This document shows, piece by piece, positions 18,730 through 27,987 of a DNA stretch of 64,000 nt. The position numbers and the translations under genes are program-made. Source of the stretch: Streptomyces asiaticus (GTDB lineage: Bacteria > Actinomycetota > Actinomycetes > Streptomycetales > Streptomycetaceae); the NCBI RefSeq assembly GCF_018138715.1, contig NZ_JAGSHX010000001.1, positions 930,001-994,000 on the forward strand, written 5' to 3'. Each line of letters opens with the position of its first letter. The stretch's first letter is position 1. The notes below the pieces were generated by a model. That model saw only the letters and a list, made by a program, of their open reading frames with translations. It was not told the DNA's origin and made no database searches.

Positions 18730-20069
18730 GCCCTTTCGGCAGAGGTCTCACGCAGGGGTTCCACCGCCGCTGTCCGCTCCACTCGGACTTCCTTGGACAG
18801 CATCACCGGGACAATAGCGACAAGCATGATTCCTCCACCCACCGCCATCGTAGTCGCCAACCGGGCGTGACCGGTCGCGTTCTCGTTGAACCAGGACCCA
18901 CTCCGCTTGACGAGAAACATCCCGGCAACGACCTGGAGACATGACGTGATCCCGGAAAGCGTACCCGTGAATCGCGGTCCGGCGAGTTCCGCCCAGTACG
19001 CGTTCATGGTGCCGAAGTAGATCAGATTCGCGACCATGACCCCGCCGCCGAGCAGCAGCGCCCACGGCACCCACCCCATCGGCACCAGCGCAGCGATGAG
19101 AAACGCGACTCCGCCCAGCAGGAACCCCACGGCTATCCACATACACGTCCGCCCTCCGAACACGCGCTGCAGAACAAGGCCGTTCAGGAACGAAAAGGTG
19201 ACCGGAATTACGGTGATCGCAGGCAGGACAACCGCGACGACATCCGGGTTGACCTTGTCAAGATTGATCAGGCCGAACGACAACCAGTTCAGCGACAACC
19301 AGATCGGGCTGATGAGCAGACCCGAGATGCCGAACAAAATGACACTGCGATTACGCAGCAAACTCAGCATCTCCCGAAACCCGACCCGGCCGAGCTGCCG
19401 CGCGGCAGCCGCCTCGACTCCTTCGATCAGAGCAATCTCGCCCGCACTGATTCCGCGCATCCGCCGTGGCTCGTCGGAGATCCAGAACAGCAAGATCAAC
19501 GGAGGTACGGTGAAGACGGCCACCGCGATGAATGCCAACTGCCACGAGGCGTGGTTCGCGATCGGGAGTGCGATCAGCGGTGTGACCATCGACGAGATAC
19601 CGGCACAGGCACCGGTCGTCAACGAGGTTACCTTGGTCCGCTCATGGGATGGGAACCAGGTCGCCAGAATTCGAAATGTCGGCGCCAGCAACAGACCGAA
19701 CACGAACCCGAACGCCAGATTTCGCCACCACATTTCATTGTAGGTGCGCACAAAGACCATACTCACCGACAGCACGGTGACCCCGAAGCCGCAGGTCAGC
19801 AGCATTATCTTCGACCCAAAACGGTCGGCGAGCACGCCGGCGATGGCCAGCATCGGAGCATACCCGAGCAGATACGCGGACAACACGCCCGACACCTGAG
19901 CGGGAGTCAGCGCCAGCGAATCCGACCAGAACGGGGCAAGTTGCGAGACCTTGGCCTCGTCAAGCCACACTCCGAAGTTCAGCGCGACGACGACGCCGAA
20001 TACAAACCAGCGCCGGCGTGAAATACTTTCCGGCGGGGGGCCAGTGGTCTGCCGTGACGAAGATTCCAT
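18726..20069 (-). CDS. MFS transporter, anion:cation symporter (ACS)-like
   Basis: A 447-aa major facilitator with about 12 hydrophobic segments. The N-terminal half has LSAYLLGYAPMLAIAGVLAD, the inter-helix motif RFGSK, and FRILATWFPSHERTKVTSL, features of the ACS group that takes up organic acids and sugar acids. The cytoplasmic loop holds EIALIEGVEAAAARQLGRVG. It opens a minus-strand unit with the cyclase and LLM genes. About 175 bases without a gene separate it from the aminotransferase; these include a short TTCATGAA palindrome at 20105-20112. Confidence 0.87.
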   Translation of the reverse strand: MESSSRQTTGPPPESISRRRWFVFGVVVALNFGVWLDEAKVSQLAPFWSDSLALTPAQVSGVLSAYLLGYAPMLAIAGVLADRFGSKIMLLTCGFGVTVLSVSMVFVRTYNEMWWRNLAFGFVFGLLLAPTFRILATWFPSHERTKVTSLTTGACAGISSMVTPLIALPIANHASWQLAFIAVAVFTVPPLILLFWISDEPRRMRGISAGEIALIEGVEAAAARQLGRVGFREMLSLLRNRSVILFGISGLLISPIWLSLNWLSFGLINLDKVNPDVVAVVLPAITVIPVTFSFLNGLVLQRVFGGRTCMWIAVGFLLGGVAFLIAALVPMGWVPWALLLGGGVMVANLIYFGTMNAYWAELAGPRFTGTLSGITSCLQVVAGMFLVKRSGSWFNENATGHARLATTMAVGGGIMLVAIVPVMLSKEVRVERTAAVEPLRETSAERA

Positions 20070-20244
20070 CGAGACGATCTCCTCGGAATGCGGAGCGTAT
20101 TACGTTCATGAATCACCGCTGCATCCCCCTTCATTGGCGACGTCGCCACCTGGCCAATGCAAGCGCACAAAGGCGGTTCCCGATCTGAAGCCGGCCCTGT
20201 CCCAGTGCTCATTCCGCGGGCCACGGCAGCCGGACATCGACTGG

Positions 20245-21486
20245 TCAGCTTCCCGTGTCCCGTAGGTCCGCGAACGCCTGGTCGGTGCGGTCGAGGATGG
20301 CGTCGATGTCGGCATCGGTGTGCGCGGCCGAGAGGAACCAGTTGTGCCATGGGTGCAGGTACACGCCGCGCCGGACCGCGGCCTCGGCCCATGCGGTGCC
20401 CAGGCTCAGGTCGTCGTCGCCCGCGAAGTACAGGACGGGCATCTGCACAGGACCGGTCTGGCGGATCTCGTACCCGTGGGCGGCCGCCTGCGCCGCCAGG
20501 CCCTCCCGCAGCCGGGTGCCGGTACGGAGCATGTCCGGCAGCGCCTGTCCGTTGCGCAGTTCGCGCAAGGTGGCCAGGCCAGCGGCGAGCGGCACCGCCG
20601 CGTACCAGAACGAGCCCGTCACATAGACCGAACTCACAGCGTCGCGTAGCGCGTCGATCCCTGTAACAGCGCCAAGTGGCTGCCCGTTGGCCAGCGCCTT
20701 GGACCAGGCCGAAAGGTCGGGCCGGACGCCGAGTGGTTCCCAGCTGCCCCCGAGGTGCAGCCGGTGTCCGCAGCGGACGTCGTCGAGGATCAGCACGGCG
20801 CCGGTGCGGTCGGCCAGCGCCCGCAGGCCATGGGCGAACGCCGGGTCGGCGAGTTCCTGGTCGCGCCGCACGTCGTGGCGCATGGGGCAGACGATGATCG
20901 CCGCGAGGTCGTCGCCCGCCTCGGCCGCGGCCCGTTCCGCAGAGAGCAGGTCGTTGTACTCGTAGCGGATCAGGTGGGTCTGGTCCTCCGCGGTGACGCC
21001 CTGGCCCCTCAGCGAGCACCACGGCACCGCGCCGTGGTAGGCGCCAGCCGCGACCAGGACCTTCCGCTTGCCGGTGGCTGCCCGTGCGATGGTGACACAC
21101 GTGGTGGTGGCGTCGGTGCCGTTCTTGCAGAACATGGCCCAGTCCGCGGACGGCACGGTGTCCACGAGCAGTTCGGCGTAGTCGACGGCGACCGGGCTCG
21201 TCCCGTCGAGGCAGTCGCCGTGTTCGAGCTGGTCCAGGATTGCCTTGGTGACTCCCGGGTGCCGGTGCCCCAGCACGACCGGTCCCCAGCCGCACATGAG
21301 GTCGAGGTACTCCCGGCCATCGGCGTCGGTGACGCGGCAGCCGTTGCCGGACACCATGAACTGCGGGTGCGCGCCGCTGAAGTCCGTTACGCGCATGTGG
21401 CCATACATACCCCCGGGGATGACCTGGCCGGCGCGTTCGCGCAGGGCCAGCTCACGCTGGCCGAGCGTGGTTGGTGCGGTGGTCAC
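20245..21486 (-). CDS. class III PLP aminotransferase (glutamate-1-semialdehyde aminomutase-like)
   Basis: A 413-aa fold-type I PLP enzyme. Motifs are DADGREYLDLMCGWGPVVLG, CKNGTDATTTCVTIARAATG, LILDDVRCGHRLHLGG (cofactor Asp) and LSAWSKALANGQPLGAVTG with the Schiff-base Lys. Sequence and length resemble GSA aminomutase relatives found in catabolic and secondary pathways, not the haem enzyme. It probably transfers or moves an amino group on the substrate of the surrounding cluster. It lies 275 bases downstream of the transketolase genes in the same direction; that gap holds no clear gene. Confidence 0.87.
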   Translation of the reverse strand: MTTAPTTLGQRELALRERAGQVIPGGMYGHMRVTDFSGAHPQFMVSGNGCRVTDADGREYLDLMCGWGPVVLGHRHPGVTKAILDQLEHGDCLDGTSPVAVDYAELLVDTVPSADWAMFCKNGTDATTTCVTIARAATGKRKVLVAAGAYHGAVPWCSLRGQGVTAEDQTHLIRYEYNDLLSAERAAAEAGDDLAAIIVCPMRHDVRRDQELADPAFAHGLRALADRTGAVLILDDVRCGHRLHLGGSWEPLGVRPDLSAWSKALANGQPLGAVTGIDALRDAVSSVYVTGSFWYAAVPLAAGLATLRELRNGQALPDMLRTGTRLREGLAAQAAAHGYEIRQTGPVQMPVLYFAGDDDLSLGTAWAEAAVRRGVYLHPWHNWFLSAAHTDADIDAILDRTDQAFADLRDTGS

Positions 21487-21761
21487 TGGTGGACGCTCCT
21501 CTCTATGGGCCCCGTTACGAGGGCCGTGGCCGGATGCCGGTGCGAGCCGGGATGGATGCCTGCGGTGGTCGCCCGTTCAGGACCCGCATGACACTGCCGC
21601 CTACGGGGCTTCCGGAGCTTTCTGACGGCAGACACCGGGCTCGCCATCGAGTCCCGGTCGGTGACCCGCCCGATGATCAGCTTCGTCACCGGCTGAACGC
21701 TGACGGCCGCGAGCGGAGCCGTACCGCTCACTCATGCGGTCTGAGGGCGAAACAAGGGATG

Positions 21762-22784
21762 TCATGTGGCGTCCCCCTCCGACGTGGTGAGCAGTTCTTC
21801 GGCAACGGCGACGATCCCGGGCGCGTCGAGACGGTAGTGGGCGTAGAGGCCGGCCGGTGGTCCGACGGGCACGTGCTCGTCGGGCACCCCGTGGCGGCGG
21901 AAGGGGACGCGGGCATCGGCGTCGAACAGCACCTCGGCGACCGCGGTGCCCAGCCCTCCCGTCAGGTTGCCCTCCTCGACCGTGAGGATCGCGCCTGTCG
22001 TGTTCGCCGCGTCGAGCACGGCGTCGCGGTCGAGCGGTGAGATCGTCCACATGTCCACGACCCGGGCCGAAACCCCTCGCTCAGCGAGGATTTCGGCTGC
22101 CCGGAGGGCCGGGTGCACTTCGGAACCGGTGGCGATGATCGTCAGGTTCGAGCCGTCGCGGACGGTCTGCGCCTGCCCGACCCGCAGGTCCGGGACCGTG
22201 TCGTACACTTCGGGATCCCGGCCGCGGCCCAGGCGCAGGTACATCGCATGCGGATGGTGCAGGGACAGGCGCAGCAGGGCGCGCAAGTGGTTGGCGTCGG
22301 TAGCGCACACAACGGTGAGATCGGCGATGGTCCGCATCATGCCGAGGTCTTCGAGGCTGTGATGGCTGGTGCCGTAGAACCCCATCGACATCCCGGAGTG
22401 GTGGCCGACGATCCGCACCGGGAGATCCGGGTAGGCGCAGTCGGTGCGGATCTGCTCTGCGCACAACAGCGCGGCGAACGAGCCGAACGTGGCGGCGAAG
22501 GGCAGGTGGCCGCAGGACGCCATGCCGGCCGCGATCGTGACCATGTTCTTCTCGGCGATGCCGACGTTGACAAAGCGGCCGGGGTGGCGTGCCGCGAAGT
22601 CCAGCGCGCGATTGGAGCGGCCGAGATCGGCCGTGAGCACGACGATCCGTGGGTCGTGCTCGGCCAGGTCGGCCAGTTCCTCGCCGAAGACGAACGCCGG
22701 GATCGCCCGTGTGTCCGTGCCGTCCACCGATCGGGCGTCCTTGAGTCCGTTGAAGATCTCGGACTGATCCTGTCCCATGGTCAC
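21762..22784 (-). CDS. transketolase, C-terminal subunit
   Basis: A 340-aa protein with the pyrimidine-binding and C-terminal domains of a split transketolase. Seen are FVNVGIAEKNMVTIAAGMAS with the catalytic Glu context, FGSFAALLCAEQIRTDCAYP, HSLEDLGMMRTIADLTVVCA and the C-terminal block IIATGSEVHPALRAAEILAE. The first possible start, GTG 22784, overlaps the N-subunit stop. ATG 22778 is an alternative, and AGGAGG lies upstream of both. Together with the next gene it forms one ThDP enzyme that moves two-carbon ketol units. Split transketolases of this kind are often assigned to specialised sugar catabolism. Confidence 0.9.
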   Translation of the reverse strand: MTMGQDQSEIFNGLKDARSVDGTDTRAIPAFVFGEELADLAEHDPRIVVLTADLGRSNRALDFAARHPGRFVNVGIAEKNMVTIAAGMASCGHLPFAATFGSFAALLCAEQIRTDCAYPDLPVRIVGHHSGMSMGFYGTSHHSLEDLGMMRTIADLTVVCATDANHLRALLRLSLHHPHAMYLRLGRGRDPEVYDTVPDLRVGQAQTVRDGSNLTIIATGSEVHPALRAAEILAERGVSARVVDMWTISPLDRDAVLDAANTTGAILTVEEGNLTGGLGTAVAEVLFDADARVPFRRHGVPDEHVPVGPPAGLYAHYRLDAPGIVAVAEELLTTSEGDAT

Positions 22785-23614
22785 CGCACCTCCTCATGGC
22801 GCAGCTCCGCCATGACGTCGTCGTAGTCGGTGCCGACCAGATTGCCCACGTGCCAGTCGGGGCTCAGTTCCATGCGCTGGACGCCTTTTCCCTTCACCGT
22901 CTCGGCGACGATCAACTGCGGGACCCGGCCGTCGCTGTCCGGCAGCGCCGCGAACACGTCGAGCAGGGCCTTGATGTCGTGGCCGTCGACGCGGTGGGTC
23001 TGCCAGCCGAACGCCGCGAACCGTTCCTCGATGGGCTCGGCCGGCATGACGTCGCGGACGAATCCGTCGATGCCGAGCTGGTTGGCGTCGACGATCGCGA
23101 CAAGGTTGCCGAGTCCGAAGTGGCGCGCGGACATCGCCGCCTCCCAGACCTGACCCTCGGCAAGTTCGCCGTCGCCGAGCATGCAGTAGGTGCGGTAGTC
23201 CAGGGTGGACATGCGAGCGGCCAGCGCCATGCCCACGGACACCGACAGGCCGTGCCCCAGCGAGCCGGAGGAGAAGTCGACACCCGGGATCTTCTTCATG
23301 TCGGGGTGGTCGCCGAACGGGCTGCCCAGGCGCGTGTAGGTGTCCAGTTCGGACGGATCGAAGTACCCCAGGTCGGCCAGTACCGGATAGAGACCGATCG
23401 CCGCGTGGCCCTTGCTGAGTACAAACCGGTCCCGCTCGGGCCAGTCCGGCCGGCGCGGGTCGACGCGCAACTGGTGGTAATAGAGAACGGCGAGCAGCTC
23501 GGCGCAGGAGAACACGGCGCTGTAATGGCCCGCACCGGCGATACGGGTGAGCCGCACGGTCTCGGTCCGCACGAACTTCGCGCGGTCGGCGAGTTCTTCG
23601 GCGGCGGTGGGCAT
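22781..23614 (-). CDS. transketolase, N-terminal (ThDP-binding) subunit
   Basis: A 277-aa N-terminal half of a split transketolase. The ThDP motif is present: LGDGELAEGQVWEAAMSARH followed by NLVAIVDANQ. Upstream are LSKGHAAIGLYPVLADLGYF and SGSLGHGLSVSVGMALA, with the conserved His and Gly residues. ATG 23614 with GGAGAAT upstream is preferred over a longer frame. Its stop overlaps the start of the C-terminal subunit, so the two are made in step. It follows the dimethylformamidase-like gene with no gap (stop at 23616), which ties amide hydrolysis to ketol transfer in one operon. Confidence 0.9.
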   Translation of the reverse strand: MPTAAEELADRAKFVRTETVRLTRIAGAGHYSAVFSCAELLAVLYYHQLRVDPRRPDWPERDRFVLSKGHAAIGLYPVLADLGYFDPSELDTYTRLGSPFGDHPDMKKIPGVDFSSGSLGHGLSVSVGMALAARMSTLDYRTYCMLGDGELAEGQVWEAAMSARHFGLGNLVAIVDANQLGIDGFVRDVMPAEPIEERFAAFGWQTHRVDGHDIKALLDVFAALPDSDGRVPQLIVAETVKGKGVQRMELSPDWHVGNLVGTDYDDVMAELRHEEVR

Positions 23615-23615
23615 A

Positions 23616-25805
23616 CTATTCTCCGTTCGTGGTGGCAGGGCCGAAGACGGAACCGGCGGTGTCGCGAAAGCGGTCCAGGATGTTGGCCGTGACGCGGGCG
23701 GTGTCGTTGTCCCCACCGTTGTGGGTCATGGCGGTCGACCAGGCGATGGATCCGACCGAGAACACCGCACCGCCACCGGGCCGTCCGAAGAGGACGATGT
23801 CGGCCCGTACTTTGGGATGGATCCCGGGTGGAGGCTCGGCATAGCCGTGGTCGGTCTCCTCCGGCACCAGCCGGATCTTCTCCGAGTGCCCCTCGGACGA
23901 GGCAAGGACGACCGCGTCGGGTGGGGTGCCGAGGGTGACGTCGGCCCGGTCCAGTTCGTCACCCGCGGCGCCGCGAAGCCCGGGGCCCTCGTCGCCGAAC
24001 ACCTCACCCACACCGGCGCTGACGCCGTCGAACACCCAGGACACGGTGGCATCGGCGCTGGCGCCGGAGCGGCGATAGCCACTGGCGTGGTCATGTCCCT
24101 GGGCGGTGAAACCGACGCCGGCCAGCACGTTCGGCGCCCGCCCGCGCAGGCGCCACAGACCACCCGGCTCGCCCGTCGCGGAGAGGTTCTCCTCACCGGG
24201 ATCGGACACCCAGGTGGCGACTCCCGCGTGCCCCCGGCGGATTTCGATGGCGTCGGGATGCCCGGGATGCCGCGCGGTGACCTGATAGAAACCGTTGCCG
24301 CCCAGGTACATCAGCCGTCCGCAGGCACGGGTGTACGCGAGGTAGGAGTCGAGCATGCCCGCGGAGCAGTACTCGGGGTGCGAACCGGTGATCACCACGC
24401 GGTACTGGCCGAGCAGCGCACCGCCTTCGCGTTCGATCTCGTCGTCGGTCACCACGGCGTAGTGCTCGCCCCGCGCGTCGAGCCATGCGAGTAGCTGCAG
24501 GTCCTGAGCGAAGTGCCGGAACCCACGGGTGGTGGGCGTGTAGTAGTCAGGGCGGATGTTGACAATCGGGCGCAGCCTCGACGAGAAGAAGACGCCACTG
24601 CCGTCGGTGTGGACGTCGTAGAGCGAGCGCCCGAACTCGGGGTGCTCGACCAGCCACCGGTCGCGCTCGTCGACACCGCGTCGCTCCCCGTAGATGCCGA
24701 TCCGCTCGTCCTCGTACTCCGCGTAGGTGCGCCAGTTCGCGTAGGCGAGATACGTCCAGGTCGGGAGGACCACCAGCACCGGCGCCTCGTGCGCGGCCGG
24801 GGTGACGACGAACGGGACCCGGTCCACGTCTTCCCCCGCGGTGACCTTCAACGCGTAGACGCCGCTCGGCAGGCCGTCCGGGATCGTCCAGATGAGGTCG
24901 GGTACCCAGCCGGCGTCGGCGAGGTCGTCCTCGTGCAGGTGCAGTGCGTCGAACTCAGCCGGAGCGCGGCGGAAGTCGGTCTCCGCTCCTGTCCACAGAG
25001 GGCCTGGCACGCCGCGGCCCGGCAGGTGGCGGATCTCCGCACCGGCGGTGAGACCGCCACGGTCGGGGACCCGCCTGCCGCCGGGATCGACCGCGAGGTC
25101 GAGCACGCTGGTGCTGTCCGCGGAGAGCAGTGTCAGCGGGTCGGCGCCGGCCGCGAGCGCGCCGGTGGTGGTGTGCGGCCAGGCCGTCGCGGACACAACC
25201 GGGCGGGCCACCTTGCCGTTGAACGTATGCCCGAGGCCGCCGGTGCCGCGCCCGTCGCCGCCCAGGAGCAACGCCGGCCGGACCAGGCGAACCGGCTCGG
25301 TCCGGCACGACACGGACAGCTCCGGGCGGCCGGGCCGGTGCAGGGACAACAGCACCGTGCCCGTCTGGTCGATGGTCGCGGCCACGAACACCCAGACCTG
25401 TTCCTCGACCGGGGCGGCCAGTTCGGCGACGGCCCGCTGCCCCGACCGCAGCGTCACGCCGTCGGCCGACACGCTCAGGACGAGGTCACCGACCGCCAGG
25501 AGCGGGCGCGGGTAGGGCAGGGTCGGCCGGCACCACACGGCCAAGCCGACCGCGCCGAGGTTCTGCCGTACCTCGGCCATGGCGTATGAGCCGGAGGTCG
25601 TGACCTGCTTCCGTCCTTCAAGGACTTCGGGGAGGTCCGCAGCCACTGGCTCCTCGATCAGCGGTACGCCGTGCCGGAGCGGACCACCCGGCCTGCGCAG
25701 ACGGACGATCTCCGGCCGCATCCCGGGATGCTCCGAACTCAGATGGAAGGTCACATGTTCGCCGGGCCGGGCCGACAGCCGGTCCGCGTATCCGACCAGC
25801 CTCAT
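23616..25805 (-). CDS. N,N-dimethylformamidase-type large subunit (iron amidohydrolase family)
   Basis: A 729-aa protein related to the large subunit of N,N-dimethylformamidase (DmfA2). The N-terminal half is a lectin-like beta domain (about residues 1-300). The C-terminal half has WTYLAYANWRTYAEYEDERI, FFSSRLRPIVNIRPDYYTPT and VITGSHPEYCSAGML. From memory, the Paracoccus enzyme binds Fe through two Tyr (399, 440) and Glu521 with His519 nearby. Here Tyr355, Tyr396, His476 and Glu478 have matching spacing to within one residue, so the metal site looks intact. ATG 25805 overlaps the stop of the solute-binding protein gene. No small subunit (DmfA1, about 130 aa) is encoded nearby. The substrate is likely an amide other than dimethylformamide. 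Confidence 0.82.
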   Translation of the reverse strand: MRLVGYADRLSARPGEHVTFHLSSEHPGMRPEIVRLRRPGGPLRHGVPLIEEPVAADLPEVLEGRKQVTTSGSYAMAEVRQNLGAVGLAVWCRPTLPYPRPLLAVGDLVLSVSADGVTLRSGQRAVAELAAPVEEQVWVFVAATIDQTGTVLLSLHRPGRPELSVSCRTEPVRLVRPALLLGGDGRGTGGLGHTFNGKVARPVVSATAWPHTTTGALAAGADPLTLLSADSTSVLDLAVDPGGRRVPDRGGLTAGAEIRHLPGRGVPGPLWTGAETDFRRAPAEFDALHLHEDDLADAGWVPDLIWTIPDGLPSGVYALKVTAGEDVDRVPFVVTPAAHEAPVLVVLPTWTYLAYANWRTYAEYEDERIGIYGERRGVDERDRWLVEHPEFGRSLYDVHTDGSGVFFSSRLRPIVNIRPDYYTPTTRGFRHFAQDLQLLAWLDARGEHYAVVTDDEIEREGGALLGQYRVVITGSHPEYCSAGMLDSYLAYTRACGRLMYLGGNGFYQVTARHPGHPDAIEIRRGHAGVATWVSDPGEENLSATGEPGGLWRLRGRAPNVLAGVGFTAQGHDHASGYRRSGASADATVSWVFDGVSAGVGEVFGDEGPGLRGAAGDELDRADVTLGTPPDAVVLASSEGHSEKIRLVPEETDHGYAEPPPGIHPKVRADIVLFGRPGGGAVFSVGSIAWSTAMTHNGGDNDTARVTANILDRFRDTAGSVFGPATTNGE

Positions 25806-26854
25806 CCGTTGACCCACTTCGTCCACCGCCGGGTGGCCTCGTCGAGGTTCTTCGCCCACCAGGCGTTGTCCCGTACCACGACCGTGCCCTTGGCCTTGGT
25901 GTCATCGGCGACGAACGCGCCGATCGCGGCGTCACTGGTCTTGCCGGCCTTCGAGTTCGCCGCGCCATAGGGCTGCTGATCGACGACGGCCTTCTGGTTC
26001 TTGGTCCCGATCAGGGAGTTGATCAGGGCGTATGCCTGGTCCTGGTGCGGGGCACCCTTCACTATGGTCAGCACGTCGTGATACTTGATCGGCTGGTTGA
26101 ACACGACGCCGAGGTTCGCGCCGTTCTTGACGGCGTCGTAGGCGCGGCCGGGCCACGCGAGCATCATGTCGACCTCGCCCGACTGCAACGCCTGGGTCTG
26201 CTGCGCGCCGGTGTCGTAGAACCGGGTGTTCTTCCGGATCTTGTCCAGCGTGGCGAACGCCTTGTCGTAGTCGAGCGGGTAGAGCTTGTCGGCCGGCACC
26301 CCGCCGGCCAGCAGCGCCGTTTCCATACCCGCGTCCTTGGCGAAGTTCATGACGCCGCGGGTGCCGGGGAACTTCTTCGTGTCGTAGAAGTCCGCCCAGC
26401 TCCTCGGCGGGTGCGACTTGTAGGTGTCCTTGTTGTAGACGAGCACGAAGTACGAGTTCAGCACCGGGACCCCGCAGTCGGTCATCTGCGACTTGTCGAG
26501 CCCGCCGGTGTGGATTCTGCTGTAGTCGATCTTCTCGAAGAGGGTGCCGCACTTGGCCATGGCCGCGTACGGCGTGGAGTAGTAAACGTCCCAGGTGGGC
26601 TTGGAGCCCCGGACCATCGCGGTCAGCTTCGCCTCATTGTTCGGTGACTCCGTGGACACCGTGATGCCCTTGCGGGACAGATCGGCGTACGCGTTCTGCT
26701 TGAACAGCTTCTCCAGCGCCCCTCCGGTGTTGCTGAACACCACGGGCTTCCCGCCTCCGGCGGAACTGCCAGCGGTTCCGAAACAGGCCGTCATCGTCAG
26801 TCCCAGCAAGACGGCCAGCACCAGCGCCTTGCCGAGACGTCCATTGCGTCGCAC
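25802..26854 (-). CDS. ABC transporter substrate-binding lipoprotein (PotD/Fe-type)
   Basis: Extracytoplasmic solute-binding protein of about 350 aa. GTG 26854 is chosen because GGGAGAGGGG lies 4 bases upstream and a palindromic operator lies just before. It begins RRNGRLGKALVLAVLLGLTM with lipobox TAC, so it is a lipoprotein. Mature-part motifs are TGGALEKLFKQNAYADLSRK, NSYFVLVYNKDTYKS and SGEVDMMLAWPGRAYDAVKN, as in the spermidine/putrescine-type class of binding proteins. It is transcribed away from its permease and ATPase genes, which start at 27061, so both operons probably respond to the same signal. The ligand is unknown. Confidence 0.87.
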   Translation of the reverse strand: MRRNGRLGKALVLAVLLGLTMTACFGTAGSSAGGGKPVVFSNTGGALEKLFKQNAYADLSRKGITVSTESPNNEAKLTAMVRGSKPTWDVYYSTPYAAMAKCGTLFEKIDYSRIHTGGLDKSQMTDCGVPVLNSYFVLVYNKDTYKSHPPRSWADFYDTKKFPGTRGVMNFAKDAGMETALLAGGVPADKLYPLDYDKAFATLDKIRKNTRFYDTGAQQTQALQSGEVDMMLAWPGRAYDAVKNGANLGVVFNQPIKYHDVLTIVKGAPHQDQAYALINSLIGTKNQKAVVDQQPYGAANSKAGKTSDAAIGAFVADDTKAKGTVVVRDNAWWAKNLDEATRRWTKWVNG

Positions 26855-26872
26855 GAGAGCCCCTCTCCCATA

Positions 26873-26887
26873 TTTCATAATATGAAA
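26873..26887. promoter_or_regulatory. 15-bp palindrome TTTCATAATATGAAA, likely IclR operator
   Basis: Perfect dyad TTTCATA-A-TATGAAA 19 bases upstream of the binding-protein start. It shares the TTTCA...TGAAA frame with the dyad at 27025-27039. The cluster ends with an IclR gene, and IclR regulators bind short palindromes of this size. Confidence 0.6.
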
Positions 26888-27024
26888 CGCTGCCCGTATT
26901 GAGAAAAGCATGGAGTCAGGGCACAACTCGCGTCAAGTCCCGCGCACCCGTCGATCGACGCATTACTTGTGCGTTAATTCCGGTGCCAACGATTGACACT
27001 TGACTCAACGGAGCACACACTCTG

Positions 27025-27039
27025 TTTCACTTCGTGAAA
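27025..27039. promoter_or_regulatory. 15-bp palindrome TTTCACTTCGTGAAA, likely IclR operator
   Basis: Dyad TTTCAC-TTC-GTGAAA 21 bases before the permease start. A TTGACA -35-like box lies at 26993-26998, so binding here would overlap the plus-strand promoter. Same length and outer bases as the dyad at 26873. Confidence 0.6.
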
Positions 27040-27060
27040 TGAGTATCGAAGAAAGAAACG

Positions 27061-27987
27061 GTGCCGATGGTAGTGACACCCCCGTCGAGCTCAGCCGCCC
27101 ACTCCACGCCCCGCCCACGACCGCCCGCCAGAGCCCGCACGGCCCGGCGTCTCGGCCTCCTGCTCGCGGCGCCGGCAGTCGCGGTGCTGGTCGTCTTCTT
27201 CGTCGTGCCCGCACTCCGCCTGCTCTGGCTCTCGGTGACCGACCCGGTCCCCGGCCTGGGCAATTACACGGCGATTGCCACGGACGACGTGGCGCTGACC
27301 GTCGTGCTGCGAACCCTCGGCATGGCGGCGATCGTGACGGTCGTCTGCTTGCTCCTCGCCTATCCGTACGCGTATCTGATGACGATCTCTACTCCGCGCT
27401 GGCGGGCGGTCCTGATCGCCGTCGTCCTCATCCCGTTCTGGACCTCGCTCATGGCACGCACCTTCGCCTGGGTGGTGCTGTTGCAGGACAACGGGGTGGT
27501 CGACACCCTGCTGCGCGGGGCTGGGATCGGGCCGACGCGCCTGCTGGGCACCACAGCAGGGGTCACGCTCGCGATGGCGCAAGTCATGCTGCCGTTCGTG
27601 GTGCTGCCGGTATACACGACGATGCGCGGGATCAACCGCCGCCTGGTCGATGCGGCGCTCTCGCTCGGCGCCCGCCCCGCCATCGCCTTCCTGCGGGTCT
27701 ACCTCCCACTGTCCCTGCCGGGCGTCGCCGCCGGAGCAACCCTGGTGATGGTGCTGTCCCTCGGGTTCTACGTGACGCCGTCGCTCGTCGGCTCGCCCAA
27801 GCAGTCCATGCTCGCCCAGTTCATCTCCGTACAGGTCAACCAGCTCGTGGACTTCGGTGGGGCCGGCGCGCTCGCGGTCGCCCTGCTCGTGATCACGCTC
27901 CTGCTTCTCGGCGGCGTCCAGTTCGCGACACGACGCAAGGGCACACGGGCGAACAGTGCCCCCATATCGGGAGGGATACCCCTATGA
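27061..27987 (+). CDS. ABC transporter permease (PotB-like)
   Basis: A 308-aa inner-membrane permease of the spermidine/putrescine-type transporter class. Six hydrophobic segments follow a proline-rich N-terminus (first helix LGLLLAAPAVAVLVVFFVVP). The EAA-like loop that contacts the ATPase is LVDAALSLGARPAIAFLRVY LPLS. The start could be GTG 27061 or ATG 27067. Its stop overlaps the next permease start (ATGA). It is the first gene of the plus-strand operon and pairs with the divergent binding protein. Confidence 0.88.
   Translation: MPMVVTPPSSSAAHSTPRPRPPARARTARRLGLLLAAPAVAVLVVFFVVPALRLLWLSVTDPVPGLGNYTAIATDDVALTVVLRTLGMAAIVTVVCLLLAYPYAYLMTISTPRWRAVLIAVVLIPFWTSLMARTFAWVVLLQDNGVVDTLLRGAGIGPTRLLGTTAGVTLAMAQVMLPFVVLPVYTTMRGINRRLVDAALSLGARPAIAFLRVYLPLSLPGVAAGATLVMVLSLGFYVTPSLVGSPKQSMLAQFISVQVNQLVDFGGAGALAVALLVITLLLLGGVQFATRRKGTRANSAPISGGIPL

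Noticed and set aside
20105..20112. TTCATGAA palindrome upstream of the MFS gene as a third IclR site.
   Set aside because: It lacks the spacer between half-sites seen in the two divergent-promoter dyads, so it is not clearly the same motif.
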